This document shows, piece by piece, positions 1 through 8,794 of a stretch of 64,000 bases of DNA (its first letter is position 1; the number at the start of each line of letters is the position of its first letter). The position numbers and the translations under genes were made by a program. This DNA is from a bacterium (lineage in GTDB: Bacteria; SZUA-79; Acidulodesulfobacterales; Acidulodesulfobacteraceae): assembly GCA_021798875.1 (NCBI GenBank), contig JAJZBN010000003.1:41884-105883 (forward strand), given 5' to 3'. Under the pieces are notes generated by a model. That model was not told the DNA's origin. It saw only the letters and a program-made list of their open reading frames with translations, and made no database searches.

Positions 1-1000
1 TTTCTTTATCCTGAGTGAGCACTTCCGCATCGTATTCGGTAAGTTTATACTCCGAAACATATCTGCGCCTTTTTTCTGCTGGTAGTTCCGTAATCGAATT
101 TTTTACATCGTTAATAAATTCTTTGGAAAGAATTAACGGCGGCAGATCCGGCTCTTCAAAATACCTGTAATCGTGGGCTTCTTCTTTGCCTCTCATAGAC
201 CTTGTAATATTTTCTTTAGAATCGTAAAGCCTTGTTTCCTGAATTACTTTCCCTCCGTTAAGTATCAGATCAATCTGTCTTTCTATTTCAAATTCGATGG
301 CTTTCTCTACGAATTTGAAAGAATTTACGTTTTTAATTTCCGCTCTTGTGCCGAGTTCAGGGTCTCCTTTACGCCTGACGGAAACGTTAGCATCGCATCT
401 GAAGCTTCCCTCTTCCATATTTCCGTCCGAAACTCCAAGATATACTAGTATTTCCCTGAGCGATTTTAAATAAGCGGAAGCTTCTGCCGCTGAACTTAAA
501 TCCGGTTCGGAAACTATTTCCACGAGGGGCGTGCCTGCCCTGTTTAAATCGACGTACGACCGGTTTCCTATATGAATTAATTTTCCCGCGTCTTCTTCGA
601 TGTGAAGGCGGTTTATCCTTATTCTTTTGTTGATTTTATTTTTTTTAGAAGAGTCTTCGGTTTCAATATCCAAATAGCCGTTGGAAGACACGGGATCCAA
701 ATATTGTGATATTTGATAGCCTTTCGGCAGGTCGGGATAAAAATAATTTTTTCTGGCAAACAAACTTTTTTTGTTAATATTGATATTTAAAGCAAGAGCT
801 GCTTTTACCGCAAGCCTTACCGCCTCGATATTTATTACGGGAAGAGCGCCGGGCAGTGCAAGACAGACCGGACATACCGCGGTATTCGGTTCCATACCGA
901 AAATATTCGGACAAGAACAAAACATTTTTGTTTTGGTAAGCAGTTGGGAATGAACCTCAAGCCCTATAACCGCCTCGAATGAATCGTTATTACCGTGCAT
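1..1000 (-). CDS. gatB: Asp-tRNA(Asn)/Glu-tRNA(Gln) amidotransferase subunit B, 3' end missing
   Basis: GatB binds the mischarged Glu-tRNA(Gln) or Asp-tRNA(Asn) and amidates it with ammonia delivered from GatA. The gene runs off the left edge, so only about 333 N-terminal codons are present. Reading from an ATG at 1000, the N-terminus shows the family hallmark [10 protein letters not shown], then a zinc-site region with FCSCP and [12 protein letters not shown], then [18 protein letters not shown], all typical of the GatB cradle domain. AGAGGA lies about 6 bases upstream of the start. It follows gatA after 51 bases, a gap that contains a copy of the TCTGACACC repeat. Presence of gatCAB suggests that AsnRS and/or GlnRS is absent or supplemented in this organism (inference). 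Confidence 0.97.
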   Translation of the reverse strand, partial: MHGNNDSFEAVIGLEVHSQLLTKTKMFCSCPNIFGMEPNTAVCPVCLALPGALPVINIEAVRLAVKAALALNININKKSLFARKNYFYPDLPKGYQISQYLDPVSSNGYLDIETEDSSKKNKINKRIRINRLHIEEDAGKLIHIGNRSYVDLNRAGTPLVEIVSEPDLSSAAEASAYLKSLREILVYLGVSDGNMEEGSFRCDANVSVRRKGDPELGTRAEIKNVNSFKFVEKAIEFEIERQIDLILNGGKVIQETRLYDSKENITRSMRGKEEAHDYRYFEEPDLPPLILSKEFINDVKNSITELPAEKRRRYVSEYKLTEYDAEVLTQDKE

Positions 1001-1030
1001 ATTTTATCCTCTTTAAAATATAATCATTCA

Positions 1031-1053
1031 AAATAAATAAATCTGACACCTTT
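1031..1053. repeat. TCTGACACC-family intergenic repeat, short copy
   Basis: The 23 bases between gatA and gatB read AAATAAATAAATCTGACACC followed by TTT. The same string recurs at 8768-8790 and 19524-19546. This copy lacks the GTCGGGAGTAAG lead-in of the other two and touches the gatA stop codon. Confidence 0.75.
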
Positions 1054-2557
1054 ATTTTTTTATTTTTTCCCTAAACTTAACTTCGTCCTCTATAATTTTT
1101 GCAACGGAAAGCAGTTTGTCTTCCGTCGTCCATGGGGATATAATCTGCAGTCCCACAGGAAGAATGCCGTCCGTTTTCGTAGGATTTTTTACGGCGCCGA
1201 CGGGAATGCTTAAACCCGGAAGATATGCAAGATTAACCGAAATAGTGTAAATATCGGACAGATACATACTTAGAGGGTCGGCAGTTTTTTCTCCTATTAA
1301 AAACGCAGGCGTCGGTGAAGTCGGTCCGATTATTATATCGGCTTTTGCAAACGCATCTTTATAATTTTTTATAATAAGTTTTCTGACTAAAGAAGCTTTC
1401 TTATAATAAGCGTCGTAATAACCCGCCGATAACGCAAAAGTTCCAAGTATTATGCGTCTTTTAACCTCGTTTCCAAACCCGGCTTCACGGGATTTTCTGT
1501 AGAGGTCGTCCAAGCTTTGTATTGCGCCCCCGTCATTTTCATTGTACCTGTAACCGTATCTTATGCCGTCGTATCTTTCGAGATTAGAGCTTGCCTCGCT
1601 TGTAGCGATTATATAGTATGTCGATACCGAATACTTAGTATCGGGAAGAGATATATCGATTATGTTAGCACCCAAGTCTTTAAGTAAAATCTTTATTTCC
1701 GAAACCTTTGAATTTATTTCGGGATCTAAACCGTCGGAAAAAAATTCTGCCGGAATTCCGATGTTCAATCCTTTCAATATGGATTTATCGGCTTTTTTAA
1801 CTATTTCGGCATATTTTTTTACGTTAAATTTTCTCGTGGTCTGGTCTTTTTCGTCGAAACCCGCGACGGCTTCAAGCATTATAGCGGCGTCAGTAACATC
1901 CTTGGAGAGAATGCCTGCCTGATCTAAAGAGGAACTGAAAGCAATTATGCCGTATCTTGAAATCAAACCGTATGTCGGCTTTAATCCGACTACTCCGCAA
2001 AGAGCGGCTGGCTGCCTTACGGAACCTCCGGTATCGGTTCCGAAAGAACCTGCGCATAAATCGGCCGCAACCGAAGCGGCGGAACCGCCGCTTGAACCGC
2101 CTGGAACCCTGTTTAAATCGTAAGGATTTTTTGTTATTTTATATGCGCTGTTTTCGGTCGAAGAACCCATGGCAAATTCGTCAAGATTGGTTTTGCCCAA
2201 GAAAACGTAATTATTTTCTTTGAGTTTTCTTACCACGGTAGAATCGTAAGGGCTTATAAAATTATCCAATATTTTTGACGCGCACGTGGTTCTTTTGCCT
2301 TTTATCAAAAAAATATCTTTTATTGAAAGAGGTATTCCTGTTAGCGCCGGATAATCTGAACCTGAAGATATAATTTTATCTGCTGCTTCGGCATTTCTTT
2401 CGGCTTCTTCAAAGTCGTTGTAAAGATAAGCGGAAATTTCCGGCTCTTCGGCTTTTATTCTTTTTACGTAGGAATTAAGAATATCCGTGCTTTTAACTTC
2501 CTTTTTTTTTAAAAGACCGGCAATTTCGCTAATAGTCAACCTGCATAAATCGTCCAT
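1052..2557 (-). CDS. gatA: Asp-tRNA(Asn)/Glu-tRNA(Gln) amidotransferase subunit A
   Basis: This is the glutaminase subunit of GatCAB, an amidase-signature enzyme that releases ammonia for transfer to the aminoacyl-tRNA held by GatB. All three members of the Ser-cisSer-Lys triad are visible: Lys80 in PLSIKD, the cis-serine at about 155 in GGSSGGSA, and the nucleophile Ser179 in GTDTGGSVRQPA. The length of 501 residues is slightly above the usual 480-490. It lies 39 bases after gatC and 51 bases before gatB, in the order gatC-gatA-gatB, so co-expression is likely. Start is an ATG at 2557. Confidence 0.97.
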   Translation of the reverse strand: MDDLCRLTISEIAGLLKKKEVKSTDILNSYVKRIKAEEPEISAYLYNDFEEAERNAEAADKIISSGSDYPALTGIPLSIKDIFLIKGKRTTCASKILDNFISPYDSTVVRKLKENNYVFLGKTNLDEFAMGSSTENSAYKITKNPYDLNRVPGGSSGGSAASVAADLCAGSFGTDTGGSVRQPAALCGVVGLKPTYGLISRYGIIAFSSSLDQAGILSKDVTDAAIMLEAVAGFDEKDQTTRKFNVKKYAEIVKKADKSILKGLNIGIPAEFFSDGLDPEINSKVSEIKILLKDLGANIIDISLPDTKYSVSTYYIIATSEASSNLERYDGIRYGYRYNENDGGAIQSLDDLYRKSREAGFGNEVKRRIILGTFALSAGYYDAYYKKASLVRKLIIKNYKDAFAKADIIIGPTSPTPAFLIGEKTADPLSMYLSDIYTISVNLAYLPGLSIPVGAVKNPTKTDGILPVGLQIISPWTTEDKLLSVAKIIEDEVKFREKIKK

Positions 2558-2596
2558 TTTTTGCTGTCCTCGTAATTGTCTTTATATTTTATTTTT

Positions 2597-2956
2597 TTAT
2601 TCTATAACCTGCGGCACTACAAAAAAACCGGATTCGGTTACGGTATCTTCCAAATCTGAACCGGCAGTTTGCACTTCAAAGCTGGGCGCATTAGATTTTA
2701 CTATTTCAAAATCAAACGTATCGTCGGTTTTGCACTCGTCGATACGGCAATCTTTATAAAATCTTTCGTTCAAACCTTCGTTTGAAATTAACCTGTCGTA
2801 ATCAAGTTCGTCAATAATGTCTTCTATTTTTGAAACGTCGGCAGACTGTATCATGTCTATATATCCGAGAATTTTATTAAGTTCGGAAGCAAAATGCGCC
2901 GATTCCTCTTCGTTTAAATCTAATTTTGCTAATTTCATAACGTGATTTATATCCAT
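2597..2956 (-). CDS. gatC: Asp-tRNA(Asn)/Glu-tRNA(Gln) amidotransferase subunit C
   Basis: GatC is the small subunit that wraps around the GatA-GatB interface and stabilises the complex. The start VMKLAKLDLNEEE and the helix ELNKILGYIDMI are typical. At 119 residues it is longer than the usual 93-100. The extra length is an acidic segment around residues 50-85, between the N-terminal helices and the C-terminal part (ESGFFVVPQVIE), which still aligns with the conserved tail region. An AAAGGAGA Shine-Dalgarno precedes the ATG. Assignment is strengthened by gatA and gatB directly downstream. Confidence 0.93.
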   Translation of the reverse strand: MDINHVMKLAKLDLNEEESAHFASELNKILGYIDMIQSADVSKIEDIIDELDYDRLISNEGLNERFYKDCRIDECKTDDTFDFEIVKSNAPSFEVQTAGSDLEDTVTESGFFVVPQVIE

Positions 2957-2995
2957 TATATAAATCTCCTTTAAATTTTAAATGCAAAAACAATT

Positions 2996-5152
2996 TTAGT
3001 AATATTCATAGGTATCTACAATTTCTTCTATCAGTTCTTCGGGTATCTCTCTTAAAAACCTCGAAGGCATATTATATTTATAATCTTTCCCCGACCGCCT
3101 TCTTTTTGCCCATGTAAGATAAAGTTTTTCTTTGGCGCGGGTTATACCTACATAGCACAATCGTCTTTCTTCCTCTAACGACATTTCGTTGTCTAAAGAC
3201 CTTATGTGAGGAAAAAGATGTTCCTCTAGTCCTGCTATAAAAACGACCGGAAATTCAAGCCCTTTTGCGCTGTGCAAAGTCATAAGCGATACCTTGGTTA
3301 TATCGGAACCGTATTCGGAATTAGGCTCTTCTTTAGTATCGTTTATTGCGCTCTGGTCTAAAAATTCGGTTATATCGTCGAAATCGTGCGCGGCGTTAAT
3401 TAATTCTTCTATATTTTCTATTCTGTTTCCGTCAAGTTCGTTGGACTTAGCTACTCCCGCCTTAAGCATACTCTCATAGCCGGAATTTTTATAGGTAAAA
3501 TTGATTATATCAGCCAGTTTATCTCCGGTTTTTATTTCAATTTCCGAATCTGTATTCTCTTTGGAATAAGAAATCGCAGATTCTATCATATGCCTTATTT
3601 TCAATATAACGTCAAAATAGTTTGCTATGCCGGAAGAATTTGAATTAGCGGCTGAAATCTCTTCATTGGAATCTGCGCTTAAAATGCTCTGAATCTGCAT
3701 ATTGCCCAGTCCCCTTATCGATGAAAATAGTCCGTTTTTTAAGGCTTTTAAAATATCGTATCCGTTTTTAGCGGCGATATCCTGCATATTTTTAATAGTT
3801 TTTTCGCCTGCCCCCGTCGGAACGCACTGGATGCTTCTTTCAAAACTCACGGCGTCCCTCGGATTAACGGCAAACCTTATAAAAGACAAAATATCTTTTA
3901 TTTCTTTTCTCTGATAAAACTTTAATCCGCCGTAAATATTATATCTTATGCTTTCTTTTAACAGCCTGTCTTCTATAACCCTCGACTGCGAATTTGCCCT
4001 GTATAATATAGCTATGTCTTTATTAGAATATCCGTCCTCCCTGATAAGCCGTCTTATCTCTTTTGCAATATAATAGCTTTCGGAATAATCGTTATTTGCC
4101 TGGTATATAGTAATTATACTGCCGCCGCCTTTTTTATCGGTCTTTAAAGTTTTATCCTTTCTCAGTTTATTTCCTTTTACCAAAGCGGATGCGGCATTTA
4201 GTATGTTTTTGGTAGAGCGGTAATTTTTTTCAAGTTTTATTACCGAACAGCCTGCATAGGTTTTTTCAAAACTCAGAATATTATCTATAGTAGCGCCCCT
4301 GAAACTGTATATAGACTGGTCGTCGTCTCCTACGACGCATATATTTTGATGTTTCTGCGCAAGAAGCTTAATAAGTTTATCCTGTATATAATTAGTATCT
4401 TGAAATTCGTCAACCATAATATATTTGTAAAGATTGGAATAACGTTCGAGAATGGCTGGATTATCGCGGAGCAGTTTTACGGCGTTAAACAAAAGGTCGT
4501 TAAAATCCATCGCATTGCTTTCTTTTAGCTTTTTTGCATATTCGGAATATATAACGGCATAATCTTTCTCCCATGCTCTTACGCTGCCGAAAGATTCATC
4601 CGGAGTAATAAAAGAATTTTTATTTTTTTCTATAAAATATTTTACTTTTGACGGCGTTACTATTTTTTCGTTTAAATTTAACGACTTAATGATTTTAGAA
4701 ATCACTTTTCCTGAATCGTCTTCGTCGAAAACGACAAAAGACCTTTCATAACCGACTAAATCGGCATGTCTTCTTAAAAGTTTTAAACAAAACGAATGGA
4801 AAGTTGAAAATTCCGGCAGTCCTTGAACGGCGCCGCTACTGCGCATACCGGTATTATTGACTTCGGGATATCCGTCGTAACCGAAAAATTCATCATGCTC
4901 TTTATATTTAAGCGCTTTTTTTATTCTTTCTTTCATTTCGCGGGCAGCTTTGTTGGTAAACGTTACGCCGAGTATATTATAAGGTTTTGCTTTGCCGGTT
5001 TTTATAAGATGGACTGCCCTTAAAGTTATGACTCTGGTCTTTCCGGAACCCGCTCCCGCAAGTATTAAAAGCGGTCCTTCAGAGTGGGTTACGGCTTTAA
5101 GCTGTTCTTCGTTTAGTCCGGATAAATAATCTGTTTCTTGTATATTATTCAC
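2996..5152 (-). CDS. uvrD: UvrD/PcrA-type superfamily 1 DNA helicase
   Basis: A 3'-5' DNA helicase of 718 residues acting in excision repair, mismatch repair or clearance of stalled replication forks. The SF1A motifs are present in order: Q-motif region LNEEQLKAV, Walker A GAGSGKT (residues 33-39), FTNKAAREM, motif II VDEFQDTN, GDDDQSIYSFRGA, LEKNYRS, TLHSAKGLEFPVVF and YVGITRAKEKLYLTWA. The C-terminus is short compared with PcrA, ending soon after motif VI. The start used is GTG at 5152 with no clear Shine-Dalgarno. A nearby internal start cannot be excluded, since conservation only begins near residue 13. It lies 10 bases after glmS. Whether it is the orthologue of UvrD or of PcrA/Rep cannot be settled by eye. 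Confidence 0.93.
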   Translation of the reverse strand: MNNIQETDYLSGLNEEQLKAVTHSEGPLLILAGAGSGKTRVITLRAVHLIKTGKAKPYNILGVTFTNKAAREMKERIKKALKYKEHDEFFGYDGYPEVNNTGMRSSGAVQGLPEFSTFHSFCLKLLRRHADLVGYERSFVVFDEDDSGKVISKIIKSLNLNEKIVTPSKVKYFIEKNKNSFITPDESFGSVRAWEKDYAVIYSEYAKKLKESNAMDFNDLLFNAVKLLRDNPAILERYSNLYKYIMVDEFQDTNYIQDKLIKLLAQKHQNICVVGDDDQSIYSFRGATIDNILSFEKTYAGCSVIKLEKNYRSTKNILNAASALVKGNKLRKDKTLKTDKKGGGSIITIYQANNDYSESYYIAKEIRRLIREDGYSNKDIAILYRANSQSRVIEDRLLKESIRYNIYGGLKFYQRKEIKDILSFIRFAVNPRDAVSFERSIQCVPTGAGEKTIKNMQDIAAKNGYDILKALKNGLFSSIRGLGNMQIQSILSADSNEEISAANSNSSGIANYFDVILKIRHMIESAISYSKENTDSEIEIKTGDKLADIINFTYKNSGYESMLKAGVAKSNELDGNRIENIEELINAAHDFDDITEFLDQSAINDTKEEPNSEYGSDITKVSLMTLHSAKGLEFPVVFIAGLEEHLFPHIRSLDNEMSLEEERRLCYVGITRAKEKLYLTWAKRRRSGKDYKYNMPSRFLREIPEELIEEIVDTYEYY

Positions 5153-5162
5153 GGTTAATATT

Positions 5163-7097
5163 TTACTCCACGGTCACGCTTTTTGCAAGGTTTCTCGGCT
5201 GGTCTATATCCGTGCCTTTAAGCGCGGCTATATGATATGCCAGAATTTGCAGAGGAATAGTATAAAGAATAGGACTGAGAACTTCGGCAGACGCCGGTAT
5301 TTTAATAATATCCGATATTCCGTCTATATCAGGTTCGTAATCCGCCACGGCTATGACTTTGCCGCCTCTGGCCTTTATTTCTTCTATATTAGATATTGTT
5401 TTAGGGGCAAGCATATTGTTCGACAGTAAAAACAGCACCGGCATGTTTTCGTCGACTAAAGCTATAGGTCCGTGCTTCATTTCTCCTGCGGGATAGCCTT
5501 CCGCATGAATATATGAAATTTCTTTTAATTTTAAAGCGCCTTCAAGAGCTATCGGATATAATATTCCTCTGCCGAGATATAAAAAATTTGTATTTTTATA
5601 ATATTTTTTTGCTATTTCTTTTATAGAATCATTTAAAAATAAAATTTGCTCCGCTTTCTTTGGAAGATTCACGATTTCGTCGAAAAAATTAACTCCGTTC
5701 AAATTTTTTCCTACAACGTAAGCAGTATCTTTAATCTCTTTAATGCGCAAAGCCAAAAGCAAACCGCACATTATCTGAGTAGTAAAAGCCTTAGTAGAGG
5801 CTACGCCTATTTCCGGACCGGCGTGCGTATATATTACTCCTTTGTCCGACATTGTAGTTATCTGCGAACCAGGGACGTTGGTTATGGAAAGTATGCCGGC
5901 TTTTTTTTCTTTTGCAATCTCAAGAGCGCTGTTTGTGTCGGCAGTTTCACCGGATTGCGAAATGCCGATAAAAATATCGTTTCTTGAAACGGGAAAATTT
6001 TCGTATCTAAATTCGGAACCGTATTCTACTATTACGGGAATACCGCATATAGTTTCGGTAATATATTTAATTACGAGACCGGCGTAATAGGAAGAGCCGC
6101 ATGCCGTTATAATTATTCTGCCCGCTTTATCGATATCTTTTTTCGTCAATCTTACGTCTTCCAGCATAATTTTAAATCCGGAAAAGAAGGAATCCGATTT
6201 ATTTGAACCTGCGGCCGAGCCGTCTTTTTTTACCGAAATTATGCGGGAAGAAAAAGCGTCTAAAAGACATGAAGGCTGTTCGAATATTTCTTTCTGCATA
6301 AAATGAGAAAAGCCGGTTTTGACCGCCCTCGACGCATCCCAGTCTATTTTAGTAACGGTTTTATTTAACGGTTTGCCTTTAAAATCCGTCAATTTAAGCA
6401 AGCCGTCTTTAAAATATGCTATTTCCGAATTTTTTAAATATATAACTTCGTCGGAATACTGAATAAGGGGCGAAACGTCGCTTGCAAAATAAATTTCTTT
6501 ATCTTTGTTTACCATAACTAAAGGCGGTCCATATTTTACGGCGCATATGCTTTTTTCATCGGCATTCATCGCCAAAAAGGCAAAAGCGCCCGAAAGATCC
6601 AGCGAAGCAAGCCTGACTGCTTCGTAAAAAGTTTTAGCTCCGTCTTTCATATAATCTTCTATTAAATGGGCAATTACTTCTGAATCGGTAGGAGTAATAA
6701 ATTTATGTCCATTACCGATAAGCTTATTTTTTAAAACAGCATAATTTTCTATTATTCCGTTATGCACTATCGCTATATTTCCGGAACAGTCTAAATGGGG
6801 ATGGGCATTATCGTCGGTAGGTCTGCCGTGCGTGGCCCATCTTATATGTCCTATCGCAATATTGGATTTAACGGGTTTAATACAGCTTAACTCAGCCGAA
6901 AGATTTGCGAGTTTGCCTGATTTTTTAATCGATTTTATTGTCTTGTCGGTTTCATCGTAATATGCAACACCTGAAGAATCGTACCCCCTATATTCCAAGC
7001 TTTTAAGTCCGTTTAAAACTATATCTACGGAACTTTCGCAGGCAACCTGTTTAGAATCCGCATTACCGCCGCCTGAAAAACCTATTATACCGCACAT
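5163..7097 (-). CDS. glmS: Glutamine-fructose-6-phosphate aminotransferase (isomerizing)
   Basis: GlmS makes glucosamine-6-phosphate from fructose-6-phosphate and glutamine, the committed step to UDP-GlcNAc for peptidoglycan and LPS. Met1 is followed by Cys2 (MCGIIGFSGG), the N-terminal nucleophile after Met removal. The glutaminase domain also shows YRGYDSSG and GHIRWATHGRPTDDNAHPH. Two SIS domains follow (SQSGETADT; ASTKAFTTQ; EGALKLKEISYIHAEGYPAGEMKHGP), and the C-terminus DQPRNLAKSVTVE is canonical. The length of 644 is about 35 above E. coli, spread over small insertions such as the stretch around residues 275-300. It lies downstream of glmU. I looked for a glmS ribozyme in the 89-base leader and saw none. 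Confidence 0.97.
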   Translation of the reverse strand: MCGIIGFSGGGNADSKQVACESSVDIVLNGLKSLEYRGYDSSGVAYYDETDKTIKSIKKSGKLANLSAELSCIKPVKSNIAIGHIRWATHGRPTDDNAHPHLDCSGNIAIVHNGIIENYAVLKNKLIGNGHKFITPTDSEVIAHLIEDYMKDGAKTFYEAVRLASLDLSGAFAFLAMNADEKSICAVKYGPPLVMVNKDKEIYFASDVSPLIQYSDEVIYLKNSEIAYFKDGLLKLTDFKGKPLNKTVTKIDWDASRAVKTGFSHFMQKEIFEQPSCLLDAFSSRIISVKKDGSAAGSNKSDSFFSGFKIMLEDVRLTKKDIDKAGRIIITACGSSYYAGLVIKYITETICGIPVIVEYGSEFRYENFPVSRNDIFIGISQSGETADTNSALEIAKEKKAGILSITNVPGSQITTMSDKGVIYTHAGPEIGVASTKAFTTQIMCGLLLALRIKEIKDTAYVVGKNLNGVNFFDEIVNLPKKAEQILFLNDSIKEIAKKYYKNTNFLYLGRGILYPIALEGALKLKEISYIHAEGYPAGEMKHGPIALVDENMPVLFLLSNNMLAPKTISNIEEIKARGGKVIAVADYEPDIDGISDIIKIPASAEVLSPILYTIPLQILAYHIAALKGTDIDQPRNLAKSVTVE

Positions 7098-7186
7098 GCC
7101 CTTAAATCTCCCTTTTTTACTTTTTTAAATTAAAGAAATATTGCTTAAAGTTTTAAAGTTTTATTTTTAAAATTTTTTAATCGTTT

Positions 7187-8701
7187 TTAATCTTTTTTAA
7201 TCTTTTTTGCCGTTTGTTTTCTTAATGCCCAGCCCTCGATATTTTTTTGAGGCACTCTTGAAATTGCAAGCGCTCCTTCGGGAACGTTTTTAGTTACCGT
7301 AGTTCCGGAACCGACGTATGAATTTTTGCAGACCTTAACCGGTGCAACAAGCTGAGAATCCGAACCTATAAAACATCCGTCTTCAATCTCCGTAATATGC
7401 TTTTTTTCTCCGTCGTAATTACAGGTTATAACGCCTGCTCCTATATTAACGTTTTCGCCTATAACGGAATCTCCTATATAACTCAGATGGGACGCTTTGG
7501 AGTTTCTGCCGATAGAAGATTTTTTAACCTCTACGAAATTGCCTATTTTTGCGCCTTTCGATATTTTTGTTTCCGGTCTTATCCTTGCAAAAGGTCCAAT
7601 TTGAGCATTATTCATTATGACCGAATTTTCTATAACGCTGTAGCTCTTTATAACCGCATTATCCATAATAGATGAATCTTTTATTACGCATCCTTTTTCT
7701 AAAACAACTTTTTTCATTATATTCGTATTTCCGGAAATAAAAACGTCCGGATAAACAACGGATGCCTCGCCTATTTCAACGTTATAACCTATGTAAACGT
7801 TTTCGTCTGATATAAAATCGACGCCTTTTTCTATAAGATTTTTAATCAATCTTTTCTGCATTATCTTTTGCGCATTAAGAAGATCGTATTTAGAATTAAC
7901 GCCTGCAAATTCCTCTTCGTCGACGGCCTTAAAACATAAAGTCTTTAATCCTGCGCTGTAAAATATATCGACTATATCGGTAAAATAAAACTCTTTTTTT
8001 CTGTTATTAGGTTTAATTTCGTTAATAAACTGTTTTAAAAGATTTAGTTTTACTACGTAAACCCCCGAATTAATTTCTTTTATAAGAGCGGTATTTTTAG
8101 GATAATCGCATAACTCTTTCTCTTCTATTATTTTTTCCGCGCAGCCTTTTTTATCCCTCAAAATTCTGCCGTATGAATATGGATTTTTAGCATCGACCGA
8201 CATAACAGTTAAATCGGAATTATTCGATATGTGAAATTTTATAGTCTCGGCAAACGTTTCGTCGGTTATTAACGGCATATCGCAAGGCAAAATAATTACG
8301 TCGGTTTCTTTAGAATCGTCCTTAAAAACTTCGAGCCCTTTTTTAACCGCATCTCCGGTTCCAAGATATTGCTCTTGAACGGCAAAGTCAAACGAAATAT
8401 TTTCCGCTTTGAATCTTGCTTCATTTTCTATATATTGCCTTACCAAATCTCCTTTATGTCCTATCACGGTTACGATTCTATCTATTTTAGCTTTTATGCC
8501 GCCAAAGGATTCACCATATTCGCCGCAAGATTCGCGATTAAATCTTTCTCCCGCGTCTATTAGCGATTTTATAGCGTAAAATATCAGCGGATTTTCTAGC
8601 AAACCTGAAAGCGCCTTAGGATTTTCGGATTTCATCCTTGTTCCTAATCCCCCCGCTAAAATAATAACTCCTAAATTTTTAACTTTATTTTCGTCTTTCA
8701 T
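7187..8701 (-). CDS. glmU: Bifunctional GlmU: N-acetylglucosamine-1-phosphate uridyltransferase / glucosamine-1-phosphate acetyltransferase
   Basis: GlmU performs the last two steps to UDP-GlcNAc. The N-terminal nucleotidyltransferase shows LAGGLGTRMKSENPKAL and the metal/uracil-site region ILPCDMPLI. The C-terminal half is a left-handed beta helix made of hexapeptide repeats from about residue 290. Its acetyltransferase active-site part is recognisable as SYIGDSVIGENVNIGAG followed by TCNYDG. The length of 504 is about 45 more than E. coli, with an insertion of about 20 residues (GERFNRESCGEYGESFGG) early in the first domain. The C-terminus is lysine-rich. The 3' end and following DNA are runs of TTTTTTAATC, a low-complexity tail. 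It pairs functionally with glmS directly downstream. Confidence 0.97.
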   Translation of the reverse strand: MKDENKVKNLGVIILAGGLGTRMKSENPKALSGLLENPLIFYAIKSLIDAGERFNRESCGEYGESFGGIKAKIDRIVTVIGHKGDLVRQYIENEARFKAENISFDFAVQEQYLGTGDAVKKGLEVFKDDSKETDVIILPCDMPLITDETFAETIKFHISNNSDLTVMSVDAKNPYSYGRILRDKKGCAEKIIEEKELCDYPKNTALIKEINSGVYVVKLNLLKQFINEIKPNNRKKEFYFTDIVDIFYSAGLKTLCFKAVDEEEFAGVNSKYDLLNAQKIMQKRLIKNLIEKGVDFISDENVYIGYNVEIGEASVVYPDVFISGNTNIMKKVVLEKGCVIKDSSIMDNAVIKSYSVIENSVIMNNAQIGPFARIRPETKISKGAKIGNFVEVKKSSIGRNSKASHLSYIGDSVIGENVNIGAGVITCNYDGEKKHITEIEDGCFIGSDSQLVAPVKVCKNSYVGSGTTVTKNVPEGALAISRVPQKNIEGWALRKQTAKKIKKD

Positions 8702-8754
8702 ATTTTTAATATTATATAAAATTATTTAAAAAAACCTGACGGTACACAAACTCA

Positions 8755-8790
8755 GTCGGGAGTAAGAAAATAAATAAATCTGACACCTTT
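8755..8790. repeat. TCTGACACC-family intergenic repeat, full copy
   Basis: Thirty-six bases in the glmU/ubiB gap start GTCGGGAGTAAG and end AAATCTGACACCTTT. They match 19511-19546 at 35 of 36 positions. Weaker similarity extends another 25 or so bases upstream. It stops just before the ubiB stop codon at 8795. Confidence 0.85.
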
Positions 8791-8794
8791 AAAA

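Noticed and set aside
1957..2223. Arg-rich open frame opposite gatA
   Set aside because: It is the antisense of a well-conserved amidase gene and has no ribosome-binding site or recognisable domain.
7098..7186. Possible glmS ribozyme upstream of glmS
   Set aside because: Only 89 low-complexity A/T-rich bases separate glmU from glmS, too short and without the pseudoknot core.
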